This document shows, piece by piece, positions 7,325 to 16,124 of a DNA stretch of 32,126 bases. Under the pieces are notes generated by a model. The model made no database searches. It saw only the letters and a list, made by a program, of their open reading frames with translations, and was not told the origin of the DNA. The translations under genes and the position numbers were made by a program. The stretch is from Verrucomicrobiota bacterium (lineage in GTDB: Bacteria > Verrucomicrobiota > Verrucomicrobiia > Chthoniobacterales > UBA10450). Each line of letters begins with the position of its first letter. The first letter of the stretch is position 1. The stretch is from positions 30,071 to 62,196 of the forward strand of contig QHOS01000046.1 of assembly GCA_003219415.1 (NCBI GenBank), given 5' to 3'.

Positions 7325-9271
7325 ATGTCTCGGGCTTTTCCTTCCGTTGTCATCGAGAATTTGCAGCCGCTGATCGACGGCGGTCGCTACCCGATAAAGC
7401 GCATCGTCGGCGAAGACCTGGTTGTGGATGCGGACATTTTTAAGGATGGACACGACGTCGTGGCGGCGATCCTGAAGTGGCGTGTTCTTGGGAAGCGCCC
7501 ATGGCGGGAAACGCCGATGAATTTGGTTGATAACGATCGATGGCGCGGGGTCTGCACTTTGTATGATGAGACCATTCACGAATACACGGTCGAAGCATGG
7601 ACGGACACGTTTCGCAGTTGGCAAGCCGAGTTCACAAAGAAATTTGAAGCGGGTGTTTCCGATCTTCGGAGTGAAGCGCTCGAAGGCGCGGCTTTGCTGG
7701 AGGCTGCCGCCAAACGCGCGCGCGATCGAGCGGATCGCAAGCGGTTGCTGGAGTTGTCCCGGCAAATTTCGACCGGTGCGAACTCAGAAATTCACGCAAT
7801 CGCTCGATCAGGCGAGCTCGAGGTGCTGATGGCAACTTATCCTGATCGGTCCGCTGCGACACAGTACGATCCTTCTCTCTGCGTTGTTGTAGATCGCCCG
7901 GCAGCGTTAATCGGAGCGTGGTATGAATTTTTCCCACGCTCGGCTGAAGGCCAGGGTGATCGCGGGTCGACGTTTCGTGATTGTTTACCCCGGGTGGAGG
8001 ATGCAAGGAAAATGGGTTTCGACGTGATTTATTTTCCACCGATTCATCCCATTGGTCACGCAAATCGCAAAGGCCGGAACAACTCGACCACATGTGAGAC
8101 TGGCGATCCCGGTGTCCCGTGGGCAATCGGGAGCGAGGCCGGCGGACACAAAGCGGTCGAGCCTGCACTCGGGACGCTGGAAGATTTTGATTGGCTACAG
8201 AAAGAGGTGCGAAAGCGAGCAATGGAAATCGCCCTCGATTTCGCGATCAATTGTTCGCCCGATCATCCTTACGTCAAAGAGCATCCCGATTGGTTCTACA
8301 AACGCCCCGACGGCACGATCAAATACGCGGAGAACCCGCCGAAAAAGTACGAAGATATTTATCCATTGAATTTTCACTGCGAAAACTGGCGCGACCTCTG
8401 GGCGGAGATGAAGAGCATCGTTTTGTTTTGGGCCGAGCGCGGGGTGCGCATCTTTCGTGTGGATAATCCGCACACCAAACCAGTCGCTTTCTGGGAGTAT
8501 TTGATCAAAGGCGTGCGCGAGAAATATCCCGACACCATTTTTCTCGCCGAGGCGTTCACCAGGCCAAAGATGATGAAGGCACTGGCCAAAGCCGGTTTCA
8601 ACCAGAGTTATACGTATTTCACCTGGCGAAATACGAAGCGCGAGCTCATCGAATATTTCACGGAACTGACCCAAACAGAGATGAGCGAATATTTTCGCCC
8701 GAACCTTTGGATCAACACGCCCGATATCCTGCCGTTTGTGCTTCAGGATGGGGGGCGGCCCGCGTTCATGATTCGGGTTGCTCTGGCCGCGACGCTTTCG
8801 CCTCTTTACGGTATCTACAGCGGATACGAGCTATGCGAGAACGAAGCGCTGCCGGGCCGCGAGGAGTATCTTGATTCCGAAAAATATCAATACAAGGAGC
8901 GCGATTGGAATGCGCCGGGAAACATCAAGGACTGGATTGCGCGACTAAACAAAATCCGAAGGGAAAACCGCGCCCTTCAGCTTTACACGAACTTGCGGTT
9001 CCATGACGCCGAGAACGATGCCATTCTGTTTTACAGCAAGATGACCGCCGCGCGTGATAACATCATTCTCGTCGTGGTGAATCTTGATCCGCATCGCAAA
9101 CACAATTCATTTGTTTATGTTCCGATTGAGAACTTCGGTCAGATGGAGAGCGACGTGTACCAGGTGCAGGATTTGCTAAGTGGTGCGACTTACACCTGGC
9201 GTGGCCGCCGCAATTACGTAGAGCTCGATCCCGATATTCAACCGGCGCATATTTTTCTGGTGCGGCGCTGA
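7325..9271 (+). CDS. glgE: Alpha-1,4-glucan:maltose-1-phosphate maltosyltransferase
   Basis: GH13 enzyme that adds maltose from maltose-1-phosphate to the non-reducing end of alpha-1,4-glucan, making glycogen-like polymer in the cytosol. The 648 residues fit the family. The N-terminal part (about 1-200) is the GlgE-specific domain with the helical insert AALLEAAAKRARDRADRKR. The GH13 barrel follows, with YEFFPRSA opening it. The nucleophile is Asp380 (FRVDNPHTKP), the acid/base Glu409 (LAEAFTRP) and the third carboxylate Asp467 (NTPDIL). Compared with the Streptomyces enzyme (Asp394, Glu423, Asp480) the spacing is kept. The ATG at 7325 has no visible ribosome site. The usual partners treS, pep2/mak and glgB are not in the window, so maltose-1-phosphate must be made elsewhere. 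Confidence 0.95.
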   Translation: MSRAFPSVVIENLQPLIDGGRYPIKRIVGEDLVVDADIFKDGHDVVAAILKWRVLGKRPWRETPMNLVDNDRWRGVCTLYDETIHEYTVEAWTDTFRSWQAEFTKKFEAGVSDLRSEALEGAALLEAAAKRARDRADRKRLLELSRQISTGANSEIHAIARSGELEVLMATYPDRSAATQYDPSLCVVVDRPAALIGAWYEFFPRSAEGQGDRGSTFRDCLPRVEDARKMGFDVIYFPPIHPIGHANRKGRNNSTTCETGDPGVPWAIGSEAGGHKAVEPALGTLEDFDWLQKEVRKRAMEIALDFAINCSPDHPYVKEHPDWFYKRPDGTIKYAENPPKKYEDIYPLNFHCENWRDLWAEMKSIVLFWAERGVRIFRVDNPHTKPVAFWEYLIKGVREKYPDTIFLAEAFTRPKMMKALAKAGFNQSYTYFTWRNTKRELIEYFTELTQTEMSEYFRPNLWINTPDILPFVLQDGGRPAFMIRVALAATLSPLYGIYSGYELCENEALPGREEYLDSEKYQYKERDWNAPGNIKDWIARLNKIRRENRALQLYTNLRFHDAENDAILFYSKMTAARDNIILVVVNLDPHRKHNSFVYVPIENFGQMESDVYQVQDLLSGATYTWRGRRNYVELDPDIQPAHIFLVRR

Positions 9272-9380
9272 GCTTTGGTTTGGCGTGTCTCGCAACTTGG
9301 AAAGCCGGCGCGTGTTTGATCCTCTAGTGCGAGCATTTGCATCCGGTAATCGCCCTGCATATCGTTACGAAATTTCTTGC

Positions 9381-10148
9381 ATGAAGATTAGGGTCCTGCT
9401 TTTTGCCGCGCTGGCGAGCGCGTCTCCTGTGATTGCACAAGAAGCCACAGCCACACCGCCTCTGGTGCCTGAGCACTCACAGACCATCCTGGAGACGCTC
9501 CTCAAAGCCGGCCCCGTAATGATTCCGATGGTTTTGCTGTCGATCTTTTTTGTCATGCTCGTGGTGGTTTACTTGTTGACCATCCGCCGTGGGGCAGTGG
9601 TTTCGAGCGGTTACATGGCAACGGCAGACGCGCTTTTGCGTAAACGCGATTACCTGGGTCTGCTTGCAGTTTCCAATCGGCACGGAGAAGCAATCGCGCG
9701 CGTCGTGCAGAAAGTGCTCGATTTCATGACCAAAAATCCGAACGCCGATCTTCAGCAAGTACGCGAAATTGCTGAGACGGAGGGAACGCGAGTGGCCGCA
9801 AATCTGAACAATCGGGTGATTTATCTCGCGGATATCGGAATGATTGCGCCGCTGCTGGGCCTGCTTGGCACTGTCTTTGGAATTATCCATTCCTTTGGCG
9901 CATTGGGAGCCGACATCGGTTCGGCGCGTTACGTGGCATTGTCGCGCGGGATCAGCGAGGCACTGGTGAACACGGCTGCCGGACTGGCCATCGGCATTCC
10001 GGCGATGATCTTCTACGCATTCTTTCGCGGCAGAGCACAAAAATTGATCTCCGAATTGGAAGCTGCTTCGACACATGTCCTCGCTTTGCTTTCCTTGCAG
10101 TACGGCAGGCCTCAGCGAACTCCTGTGCTGATCGAGGAAGAACTGTAA
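9381..10148 (+). CDS. exbB: MotA/TolQ/ExbB proton channel protein
   Basis: Inner-membrane channel subunit that uses proton flow to drive a periplasmic partner, as in TonB-ExbBD or Tol-Pal. From ATG 9381 the product has 255 residues with an N-terminal signal-like segment MKIRVLLFAALASASPVIAQ, as seen in other ExbB proteins with an extra leader. TM1 is about residues 48-68 (MIPMVLLSIFFVMLVVVYLL). The conserved channel region is about 150-225: LADIGMIAPLLGLLGTVFGI and NTAAGLAIGIPAMIFYAFF. The frame extends upstream to a GTG at 9285, but the leader argues for 9381. It begins 109 bases after glgE and heads an exbB-exbD-TPR operon. ExbB or TolQ cannot be separated from the sequence. Confidence 0.88.
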   Translation: MKIRVLLFAALASASPVIAQEATATPPLVPEHSQTILETLLKAGPVMIPMVLLSIFFVMLVVVYLLTIRRGAVVSSGYMATADALLRKRDYLGLLAVSNRHGEAIARVVQKVLDFMTKNPNADLQQVREIAETEGTRVAANLNNRVIYLADIGMIAPLLGLLGTVFGIIHSFGALGADIGSARYVALSRGISEALVNTAAGLAIGIPAMIFYAFFRGRAQKLISELEAASTHVLALLSLQYGRPQRTPVLIEEEL

Positions 10149-10162
10149 AGCAATTTATTCCA

Positions 10163-10570
10163 ATGAATCTGCGTGGTCACGCACCTCTGCATCATCCAGG
10201 CATTCAACTGGCGCCGCTCGTTGATGTGCTCTTGCTTTTGCTGATTTTTTTCCTGCTGACGTGGAACGCGGCACGGACCGAGAACGAACTCGACGTTAAA
10301 GTGCCAAAAGCATCGGCTGCCAAGGAGAAAAGCGCGCCAATTGGGGACGTGGTTGTTAACGTAAAGGCCGACGGTAATGTTGTGGTGAACCGCCGCACCT
10401 TGAGTGGCGCTGAATTAACCGAATTATTGAAAAGCCTCGTCCAATTAAACTCCGAGCAAGCCGTAGTGATCCGCGGCGATGAAGCCGGTGCCTACAAGAA
10501 CATCGTCGGCGTGTTAAACATTTGCACCGAGGCAGGGGTAACCAACGTAGCTTTCGCGACAGCAAAATGA
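10163..10570 (+). CDS. exbD: ExbD/TolR family protein
   Basis: A 135-residue single-pass partner of the ExbB-like protein. A short cytoplasmic start is followed by the transmembrane helix LAPLVDVLLLLLIFFLL (17-33), which carries the conserved proton-relay Asp21. The rest (about 40-135) is the periplasmic domain with the ExbD-type fold, including VVVNVKADGNVVVN and VVIRGDEAGAYKNIVGVL. It starts 14 bases after exbB, and its stop overlaps the start of the TPR gene (ATGA), which points to coupled translation. Confidence 0.9.
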   Translation: MNLRGHAPLHHPGIQLAPLVDVLLLLLIFFLLTWNAARTENELDVKVPKASAAKEKSAPIGDVVVNVKADGNVVVNRRTLSGAELTELLKSLVQLNSEQAVVIRGDEAGAYKNIVGVLNICTEAGVTNVAFATAK

Positions 10571-13032
10571 AAACCACGCGCGGCGCAGCCAGTCTCCTGG
10601 GACTGGCGATGCTGCTTTTGACGGCGAGCATCGCCATCGCTCAATCAGAGCCGGAAGTTCGCCGGGCGCGTCCCGTCGATGAACCGCCCGTTCCGCGGGC
10701 TCTCCCCGCGGATGAATCAGTCGAGAGAGTTCTCCGCTCTCTAAAGGAGGAGTCTTCAGAGCCATCACAGCATGAAGGCGAGGGGGCAGCTCAGCGTCAG
10801 CTCGATTACGCGAACGGACTGTTCACTCGCAAGCTTTACGATCTGGCGGCGCCTGAATATCAAAAATATCTCGACGATTATCCTGGGCGCGCGGGCCGAG
10901 CGAACGCCTACTTCTCGCTGGCGGAGTGCAATCGAAATCTCAATCGCGCGTCGAGTGCCCGCACGAATTTCCAAAAAGTGCTCAACGACTACGGCGATAG
11001 CGAATTTGCCGGACCCGCGGCGTACGCTCTCGCGGAGATGGCGTTCACTCAGAAGGATTATGCCGCAGCGCTTCCGCTCTTCCACCGTTCTGCTGGAAAA
11101 TCAAGGGAACCGGCCGTAGCGCTTTCCGCGCATTATTTCGAAGCGCGCTGCCTCGAGGCTCTGGGTCGCAAGGAAGAGGCCGCTAATATATATGTCGAGG
11201 TTGCAGAGGCTGGAAATCCGAATCCTTATCGCGAGGATGCACGAGTCACAGCAGCATCCATTTTCGCGGGGCGAGGAAGAAAGATCGATGCGTTGAAGCA
11301 ATACGAAGCTCTTGCTAACGAAGCCCAGAAGCCGGCGTTAAAAGCGGAGTCGGCTGTCCGTGGTGGCATGATCGGGCTCGACCTTGTGCAGGCTGACAAG
11401 GGAAAAATCGACAAAGCGATGGCGGATAGAGCAGAAGCTTTGTTGCGGAAAGGTCGAGCTCTTCCCGAAGCCGGAAAATTCCGCGCGATTGCGCAGGCTG
11501 GTCTGCGCCGTTTGCAATATCAAACCGGACAATACGCGCAGTTGCTCGCGGAGTACAAAAAGGATCAGGGAAACCTGCCGGAGGCCGCCCAGGCCGAGGT
11601 ATTATTGCTCGCAGCAAACAGTGAGAGGCAACTTGGCCACTCGAAGGAGGCTGAAACGCTGTATGGCCAGATTATCAAGAAGTATCCGGATCGAGAGGAA
11701 GCAAAGGATGCTGCCTATCAGCGGCTGATCAACGTATACAACTCTGATCCGTCTGCGCTGATTTCGGCAGTGGACGAATTTCTTGCAACAAATCCGACCA
11801 ACGAACGCGCCGATCAGGCGAAATTGCTCAAGGCTGAAGCGCTTTATAAACAGCAGAATTGCGCGGAAGCAGTGCCGATTTACGAGGAACTGCGCGCTTC
11901 TCAGCTTTCCGTGAAGTTGCGTGCCGAAGCTGCGTACAAATTGGGATTGTGTCACGCGCAGGCGAAAAACATTCCCGGTGTGATCGAAGCCTTCACGTAT
12001 TACATGCAGACATTTCCGGATGATCCGCAGGTGCCCGCCGCGCTGGCTCAACGCGCTTTGGCTTACGAACAAGATAAGAACTACGCTGCCGCGGTTGCGG
12101 ATCTAAACACGATCCTCAGCAAGTATCCCAAGACGCACGAACGGGAGGCAGCTTTGCAGTTGAAGGCTTTGATCCTCGGACAGCAGGAAAACACAAAGGG
12201 CATGATGGAGACTTTTCGCCAGCTTTTGAGAGAATTTCCAAAGAGCTCTGTTGCAGCGCAGGCGCAGTATTACATCGGCAAGGCTGCGTTTGAATCAAAG
12301 GATTACAAAACGGCGCTGACAGCGCTCAACACAGCCCGCCAATTGAATAAGGATCAGTATTACAACCTCGCATCGCTCCGGATCATGCTATGTCAGTTTT
12401 ATTTGAAAGATCGGAATGCGCTGACCAAAGAGGTGAACAGTTTCATGGCCAACAGCCCAAATACAAACGTTCCGCCGGAAGTTCTGGAATGGCTCGGAAT
12501 TGGATATTATAACGAGAAAAATTTTCAGGCTGCGGAAAAATACCTGAGCGCACTTCGTAAAATCGATAACCCGGGCAGCGTTAAACCTGATTTTCTCTTT
12601 TATCTGGGAGACACAGCCACCAAGCTGAAGAACCTGCCCGAAGCCGAGGACGCGTTCGGTAAATATCTGCAGACAGCGAAAGACCCGGCGGGAAAGGCGA
12701 AGGTATTGCTCGCGCTCGGCGCGGTCAAGATCAGCGCCCATAAACCAGACGAGGCGCAGAAAATTGCTGAAGAGATCATGACGCTGCAACCGGAGGGACG
12801 CGTAAATGCGGAAGCACGCTTGCTGGCAGGAGAAGTGCAGTTGGAACGCGGAAAGTTCGATGACGCCGGCAAAGCGTTTAAGGGAGTCGCTTTGCTTTAC
12901 GATGACCCGGCCATTACTCCGCGCGCACTGGACAAGGCATCGTCGTCGTATCGGCAAGCAGGCAAAACCGAGGAAGCAGACCGGCTGTCGCACGAATTAC
13001 ACGAGCGATATCCGAATTACGCCGGCGGATAA
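10567..13032 (+). CDS. Exported tetratricopeptide-repeat protein
   Basis: A large periplasmic or envelope protein of 821 residues. ATG 10567 is chosen because it overlaps the exbD stop and gives a clean signal peptide (residues 1 to about 25, ending ASIAIAQ). A proline/arginine-rich linker (about 27-60) is followed by many TPR units from about residue 70 to the end, recognised by repeated patterns such as LYDLAAPEYQKYLDDYPG, AYFSLAECN and YYIGKAAFESKDYKTALTAL. TPR proteins form scaffolds for protein contacts. Together with ExbB/ExbD, it may be the component moved or anchored by the proton channel, loosely like CpoB (YbgF) beside TolQR, but it is far longer. No TonB-like gene follows, as the next gene faces the other way. 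Confidence 0.88.
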   Translation: MKTTRGAASLLGLAMLLLTASIAIAQSEPEVRRARPVDEPPVPRALPADESVERVLRSLKEESSEPSQHEGEGAAQRQLDYANGLFTRKLYDLAAPEYQKYLDDYPGRAGRANAYFSLAECNRNLNRASSARTNFQKVLNDYGDSEFAGPAAYALAEMAFTQKDYAAALPLFHRSAGKSREPAVALSAHYFEARCLEALGRKEEAANIYVEVAEAGNPNPYREDARVTAASIFAGRGRKIDALKQYEALANEAQKPALKAESAVRGGMIGLDLVQADKGKIDKAMADRAEALLRKGRALPEAGKFRAIAQAGLRRLQYQTGQYAQLLAEYKKDQGNLPEAAQAEVLLLAANSERQLGHSKEAETLYGQIIKKYPDREEAKDAAYQRLINVYNSDPSALISAVDEFLATNPTNERADQAKLLKAEALYKQQNCAEAVPIYEELRASQLSVKLRAEAAYKLGLCHAQAKNIPGVIEAFTYYMQTFPDDPQVPAALAQRALAYEQDKNYAAAVADLNTILSKYPKTHEREAALQLKALILGQQENTKGMMETFRQLLREFPKSSVAAQAQYYIGKAAFESKDYKTALTALNTARQLNKDQYYNLASLRIMLCQFYLKDRNALTKEVNSFMANSPNTNVPPEVLEWLGIGYYNEKNFQAAEKYLSALRKIDNPGSVKPDFLFYLGDTATKLKNLPEAEDAFGKYLQTAKDPAGKAKVLLALGAVKISAHKPDEAQKIAEEIMTLQPEGRVNAEARLLAGEVQLERGKFDDAGKAFKGVALLYDDPAITPRALDKASSSYRQAGKTEEADRLSHELHERYPNYAGG

Positions 13033-13054
13033 TTCTATTGTTAATCGGAACTGA

Positions 13055-14086
13055 TTATTTCGCGGCGCGTATAGACGTGATACCCCAGGGACCGTCGCCC
13101 ACTTTGATGCGGCGCAATTCTTTGCGCGATTTTACATCCACGACTGAGACATCGTTCGACGCTCCGTTCGCGGTGTAGAGTTTCGATCCGCTGGGGTCGA
13201 GTGCGATTCCCCAGACGCGATTTCCAACGGGAATGGTTGTCGCTACTGCGTTCTTTTGGGTATCGACAACTACAACCGCGTTTCCGCGGCCCGTTGACAC
13301 ATACAGCTCTTTTCCATCCGTAGCCATTGCAGTGCCCATTGGCAGCGAGCCTGTTGGCAGTTGGATTTTTAATAACAATTTGTGCGACGCCGCATCGATT
13401 ACGGCAAGGTAGCCGCCATTCTCGCAAGCGACGTATGCGCGTGAGCCATCCGGCAGAAATGCAATCGACCGCGGCCGTCCGCCTGTCTCGATTGTTGCGA
13501 CGACGCGCTGTTGATCGGGATCGATTGCGAATATTTCGCCTTTTTCTTCGCAGGTGACATAGACTTCGCCATTCTGAGGATTGACCCCAACGCCTTCTGG
13601 TTCATCCGAGACTTTTACTTTTCCGCGAGACTGCCCGGAGACGAGATCGATAATGGAAGCGCTCGAATCGTCTTCATTCGCAATAAACGCGAATCTCCCA
13701 TCCTTGCTGATCGCGAATTGCTCCGGGTCCGACCCGACATGCCAGCGATCAATTAACTTGCGCTCCACTGGATCGATTACACCAAGCCCGTCGGCGGTCT
13801 TGTCCGCCGGCGCGCGATTTTCATCCAGACCGGGCGCCATTCGAGGGGAACCGCTCAATGTCACAAAGAGCCGATTGCCATCTGGCGCTGCATGAATCCC
13901 GCGCGGTCTCTTGCCTGCTTTAAAAGTCGCCACAACGGAGTCTGTAGCGCCATCAATCACGCTGATGTCGCCAGAGCGTTCATTGCTGACATAAATAAAG
14001 TAGTCTGCCGATTCAGCGCGCACGACGAGTGCGCTAGCGAGAAAGAGGCAAAGTATAAATTGGGCATTCACGCCTGACGCGTACAT
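13055..14086 (-). CDS. Secreted YVTN-type beta-propeller protein
   Basis: A 343-residue exported protein. The signal peptide is about residues 1-25 (FILCLFLASALVVRA). Seven or so beta-propeller blades follow, seen as repeats of the form YVSNERSGDISVIDGAT, FIANEDDSSASIIDL, VYVTCEEKGEIFAID, AYVACENGGYLAVID, LYVSTGRGNAVVVVD and LYTANGASNDVSVVD. This is the YncE/YVTN family, including propellers linked to PQQ-dependent catabolism. No enzyme is implied, and it may bind a ligand or partner. Its stop is 22 bases from the stop of the TPR gene, head to head. An in-frame GTG five codons into the frame (14071) is an alternative start. Confidence 0.85.
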   Translation of the reverse strand: MYASGVNAQFILCLFLASALVVRAESADYFIYVSNERSGDISVIDGATDSVVATFKAGKRPRGIHAAPDGNRLFVTLSGSPRMAPGLDENRAPADKTADGLGVIDPVERKLIDRWHVGSDPEQFAISKDGRFAFIANEDDSSASIIDLVSGQSRGKVKVSDEPEGVGVNPQNGEVYVTCEEKGEIFAIDPDQQRVVATIETGGRPRSIAFLPDGSRAYVACENGGYLAVIDAASHKLLLKIQLPTGSLPMGTAMATDGKELYVSTGRGNAVVVVDTQKNAVATTIPVGNRVWGIALDPSGSKLYTANGASNDVSVVDVKSRKELRRIKVGDGPWGITSIRAAK

Positions 14087-14124
14087 CTCAATGCCACGTC
14101 GATCAAGTTGCCCGCAACCTCTTG

Positions 14125-14158
14125 AACATTCACCCGAAAGGCTTCGCCCTTGAATGTT
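14125..14158. repeat. Inverted repeat between divergent genes
   Basis: AACATTCA (14125-14132) and TGAATGTT (14151-14158) are exact complements around an 18-base centre that also pairs in part (CCCGAAAGGCTTCGCCC). It lies between the beta-propeller gene and the aminotransferase gene, which diverge here. TTGAACGTT follows at 14201, another fragment of the TTGAACGTT-like motif. It may be a dispersed element rather than an operator. Confidence 0.45.
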
Positions 14159-14213
14159 GGGCTCTTCCGCGCCCTAGGCTTGCCGAAGGCGCGTTGCGCG
14201 TTGAACGTTTGGC

Positions 14214-15284
14214 GTGATTCCGCACGACAAACTTTTCATTCCAGGTCCCGTTGAAGTATCGGAGAAAACCTGGACCGCATTTTCGCGTCCGATGATTGGG
14301 CATCGCGGCGAAGATTTTAAGAATCTTTACCGGGCGATTCATCCGGGTCTTCAGACTCTCTTCGGAACAAAGCAGCCAGTGTTCCTTTCCACCTCTTCGG
14401 CATGGGGTGTAATGGAAGCATCCATCCGGAACCTGGTCGATCGCGGAGTGCTCTGCTGCATGTGCGGCGCGTTCTCGGACAAATGGTTTGATGTTGCAAA
14501 GCGCTGTGGAAAAAAGGCCGCTCCGCTGCAGGTCGATTGGGGAAAACATATCGATCAGAAGGCCGTCGATCGGCAATTGGCCACGGGAAAGTTCGATACT
14601 GTCACTCTCATCCACAACGAGACTTCAACAGGCGTGATGAATCCTCTCCCGGAAATCTGCTGTACTCTCGCTAAGTATCCTGATGTGACCCTCGTCCTCG
14701 ATACCGTCTCCTCATTCTCGGGAGTCAAGATCGACATGGACGCGCTCGGCATCGACGTGATGCTCACGGGTGCACAAAAGGCGTTGGCGTTGCCGCCAGG
14801 TTTTTCGTTGTTCTCGGTTTCGGAGAAAGCATTTACTCGCGCAGAAAGAATCCCAAACCGCGGCTTTTACTTTGATTTTCTCGAGTTCAAGAAGCAACAA
14901 GCAGAATGGATGACGCCGAGCACGCCCAGCATTGGACACATGCACGCGCTGGAATCGAAGTTGGAGGAAATCTTCGAGGAAGGCCTGGAGGCGCGCTTTG
15001 CTCGCCATGCACGCACCAACGCTCTGGTGCATGATTGGGTTCGCCGGACTGGGTTCGAATTCTTTGCTGAGGAAGGATTCCGCTCAAAGACGCTCACCTG
15101 CGTCAGGAACAACAAGGAAATCGACGTTCTGAAGCTGGCGAAGAAACTTCGTGAAAAGCATCATCTCGTGATCGATCCCGGCTATGGCAAAATTCGAGGT
15201 AAAACCTTTCGTCTTTCCAACATGGGTGACGAAACCGAAGAAACTGTCGCGCATCTGCTCAGCTGTCTGGATGACGTTCTCTAA
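14214..15284 (+). CDS. Class V PLP aminotransferase (alanine-glyoxylate/serine-pyruvate type)
   Basis: A cytosolic fold-type I PLP enzyme of 356 residues. The start KLFIPGPVEVSEKTW with MIGHRGEDF is typical of the alanine-glyoxylate, serine-pyruvate and 2-aminoethylphosphonate aminotransferase group. Lys189 in LTGAQKALALPPG should bind PLP, with Asp163 (VLDTVSSFSG) pairing with the pyridine nitrogen and HNETSTG (134-140) near the substrate. Exact substrate is unclear. The start codon is GTG at 14214, because a stop lies in frame just upstream and no ATG gives the full conserved start. The following NTF2-like gene begins 21 bases downstream and may be cotranscribed. Confidence 0.85.
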   Translation: MIPHDKLFIPGPVEVSEKTWTAFSRPMIGHRGEDFKNLYRAIHPGLQTLFGTKQPVFLSTSSAWGVMEASIRNLVDRGVLCCMCGAFSDKWFDVAKRCGKKAAPLQVDWGKHIDQKAVDRQLATGKFDTVTLIHNETSTGVMNPLPEICCTLAKYPDVTLVLDTVSSFSGVKIDMDALGIDVMLTGAQKALALPPGFSLFSVSEKAFTRAERIPNRGFYFDFLEFKKQQAEWMTPSTPSIGHMHALESKLEEIFEEGLEARFARHARTNALVHDWVRRTGFEFFAEEGFRSKTLTCVRNNKEIDVLKLAKKLREKHHLVIDPGYGKIRGKTFRLSNMGDETEETVAHLLSCLDDVL

Positions 15285-15305
15285 ACCGCAAGCGAGGCAT
15301 CAAGC

Positions 15306-16034
15306 ATGAACATTCGGCCGCTGATCCTGGTTTTTCTTCTCAGTTTCTTTAAACCGCTGGAGTCAATTTGCGGAGATCCTGTAGCAATAACGCAGGAGGA
15401 ACTTGTTCGCCGGGCCCAGGAACTTTTCGACGCCGTAGTACCAGGCAACAAGGAGCCGTGGCAAAAATACTTCGCCGACGACTGCATCTTCGCGGATGAA
15501 AAAGGCCGCAACTTAAACAAGGCGCAACTGGTCGCCGATATCGCGCCGCTGCCGAAAGGTTATTCAGGCACGATCAAGATCGCGAAGCCTCGAAGCCGCA
15601 TTCACGGTGACACCGCCATTTTGAGTTACGATCTCGATGAAACCGAAACCATCTTCGGCCAGAACCTCACAGCTCGTTATCACGTAACTGATACGTGGCT
15701 GCGACGCAACGGCGTCTGGCAAATCGCCTCCAGCCAGGCGATGCGTTACTATGAAGATCCAGCCGTCGCCAGGATCGACCCGAAAAAATTCGCCGATTTC
15801 AGCGGCACATACGAGCTGGCGCCTGGTCAAACGAGACAAGTCTTTTCTGACGAGGGAAGTTTATATGTCGAACGTAACGGAAAACGTGAACAACTTTTCC
15901 CAGAGGGGTCCGAAATCTTTTTCCGCAAAGGCGTCGAAGGCCGCATCCTGTTTCGCTACGCGGATAATGGGAAGGTGAACGCGCTCATTGACCGCCGAAA
16001 CAACGAAGACGTCATCTGGCGCAGAGTGAATTAA
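15306..16034 (+). CDS. Secreted NTF2-like (DUF4440/SnoaL) protein
   Basis: A 242-residue protein with a probable signal peptide (MNIRPLILVFLLSFFKPLES). Residues about 30-150 fit the cone-shaped NTF2-like fold: a helix ELVRRAQELFDAVV, then WQKYFADDCIFADEKG, and the closing strands YHVTDTWLRRNGVWQIASSQ. Residues about 160-242 form a second, beta-rich part ending IWRRVN that looks like a repeat of short strands. The family includes small-molecule-binding proteins and enzymes, and no catalytic residues can be named. It sits between the aminotransferase and an ABC ATPase. Confidence 0.72.
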   Translation: MNIRPLILVFLLSFFKPLESICGDPVAITQEELVRRAQELFDAVVPGNKEPWQKYFADDCIFADEKGRNLNKAQLVADIAPLPKGYSGTIKIAKPRSRIHGDTAILSYDLDETETIFGQNLTARYHVTDTWLRRNGVWQIASSQAMRYYEDPAVARIDPKKFADFSGTYELAPGQTRQVFSDEGSLYVERNGKREQLFPEGSEIFFRKGVEGRILFRYADNGKVNALIDRRNNEDVIWRRVN

Positions 16035-16124
16035 TTTCGGGGCATAAGAGGAGAGGTTCCCGCACTGCGCGCTAGTTTTCCTAAGGCGAATCGCGGGTAA
16101 CGTCTTACTTGGAAATCACCAGTT

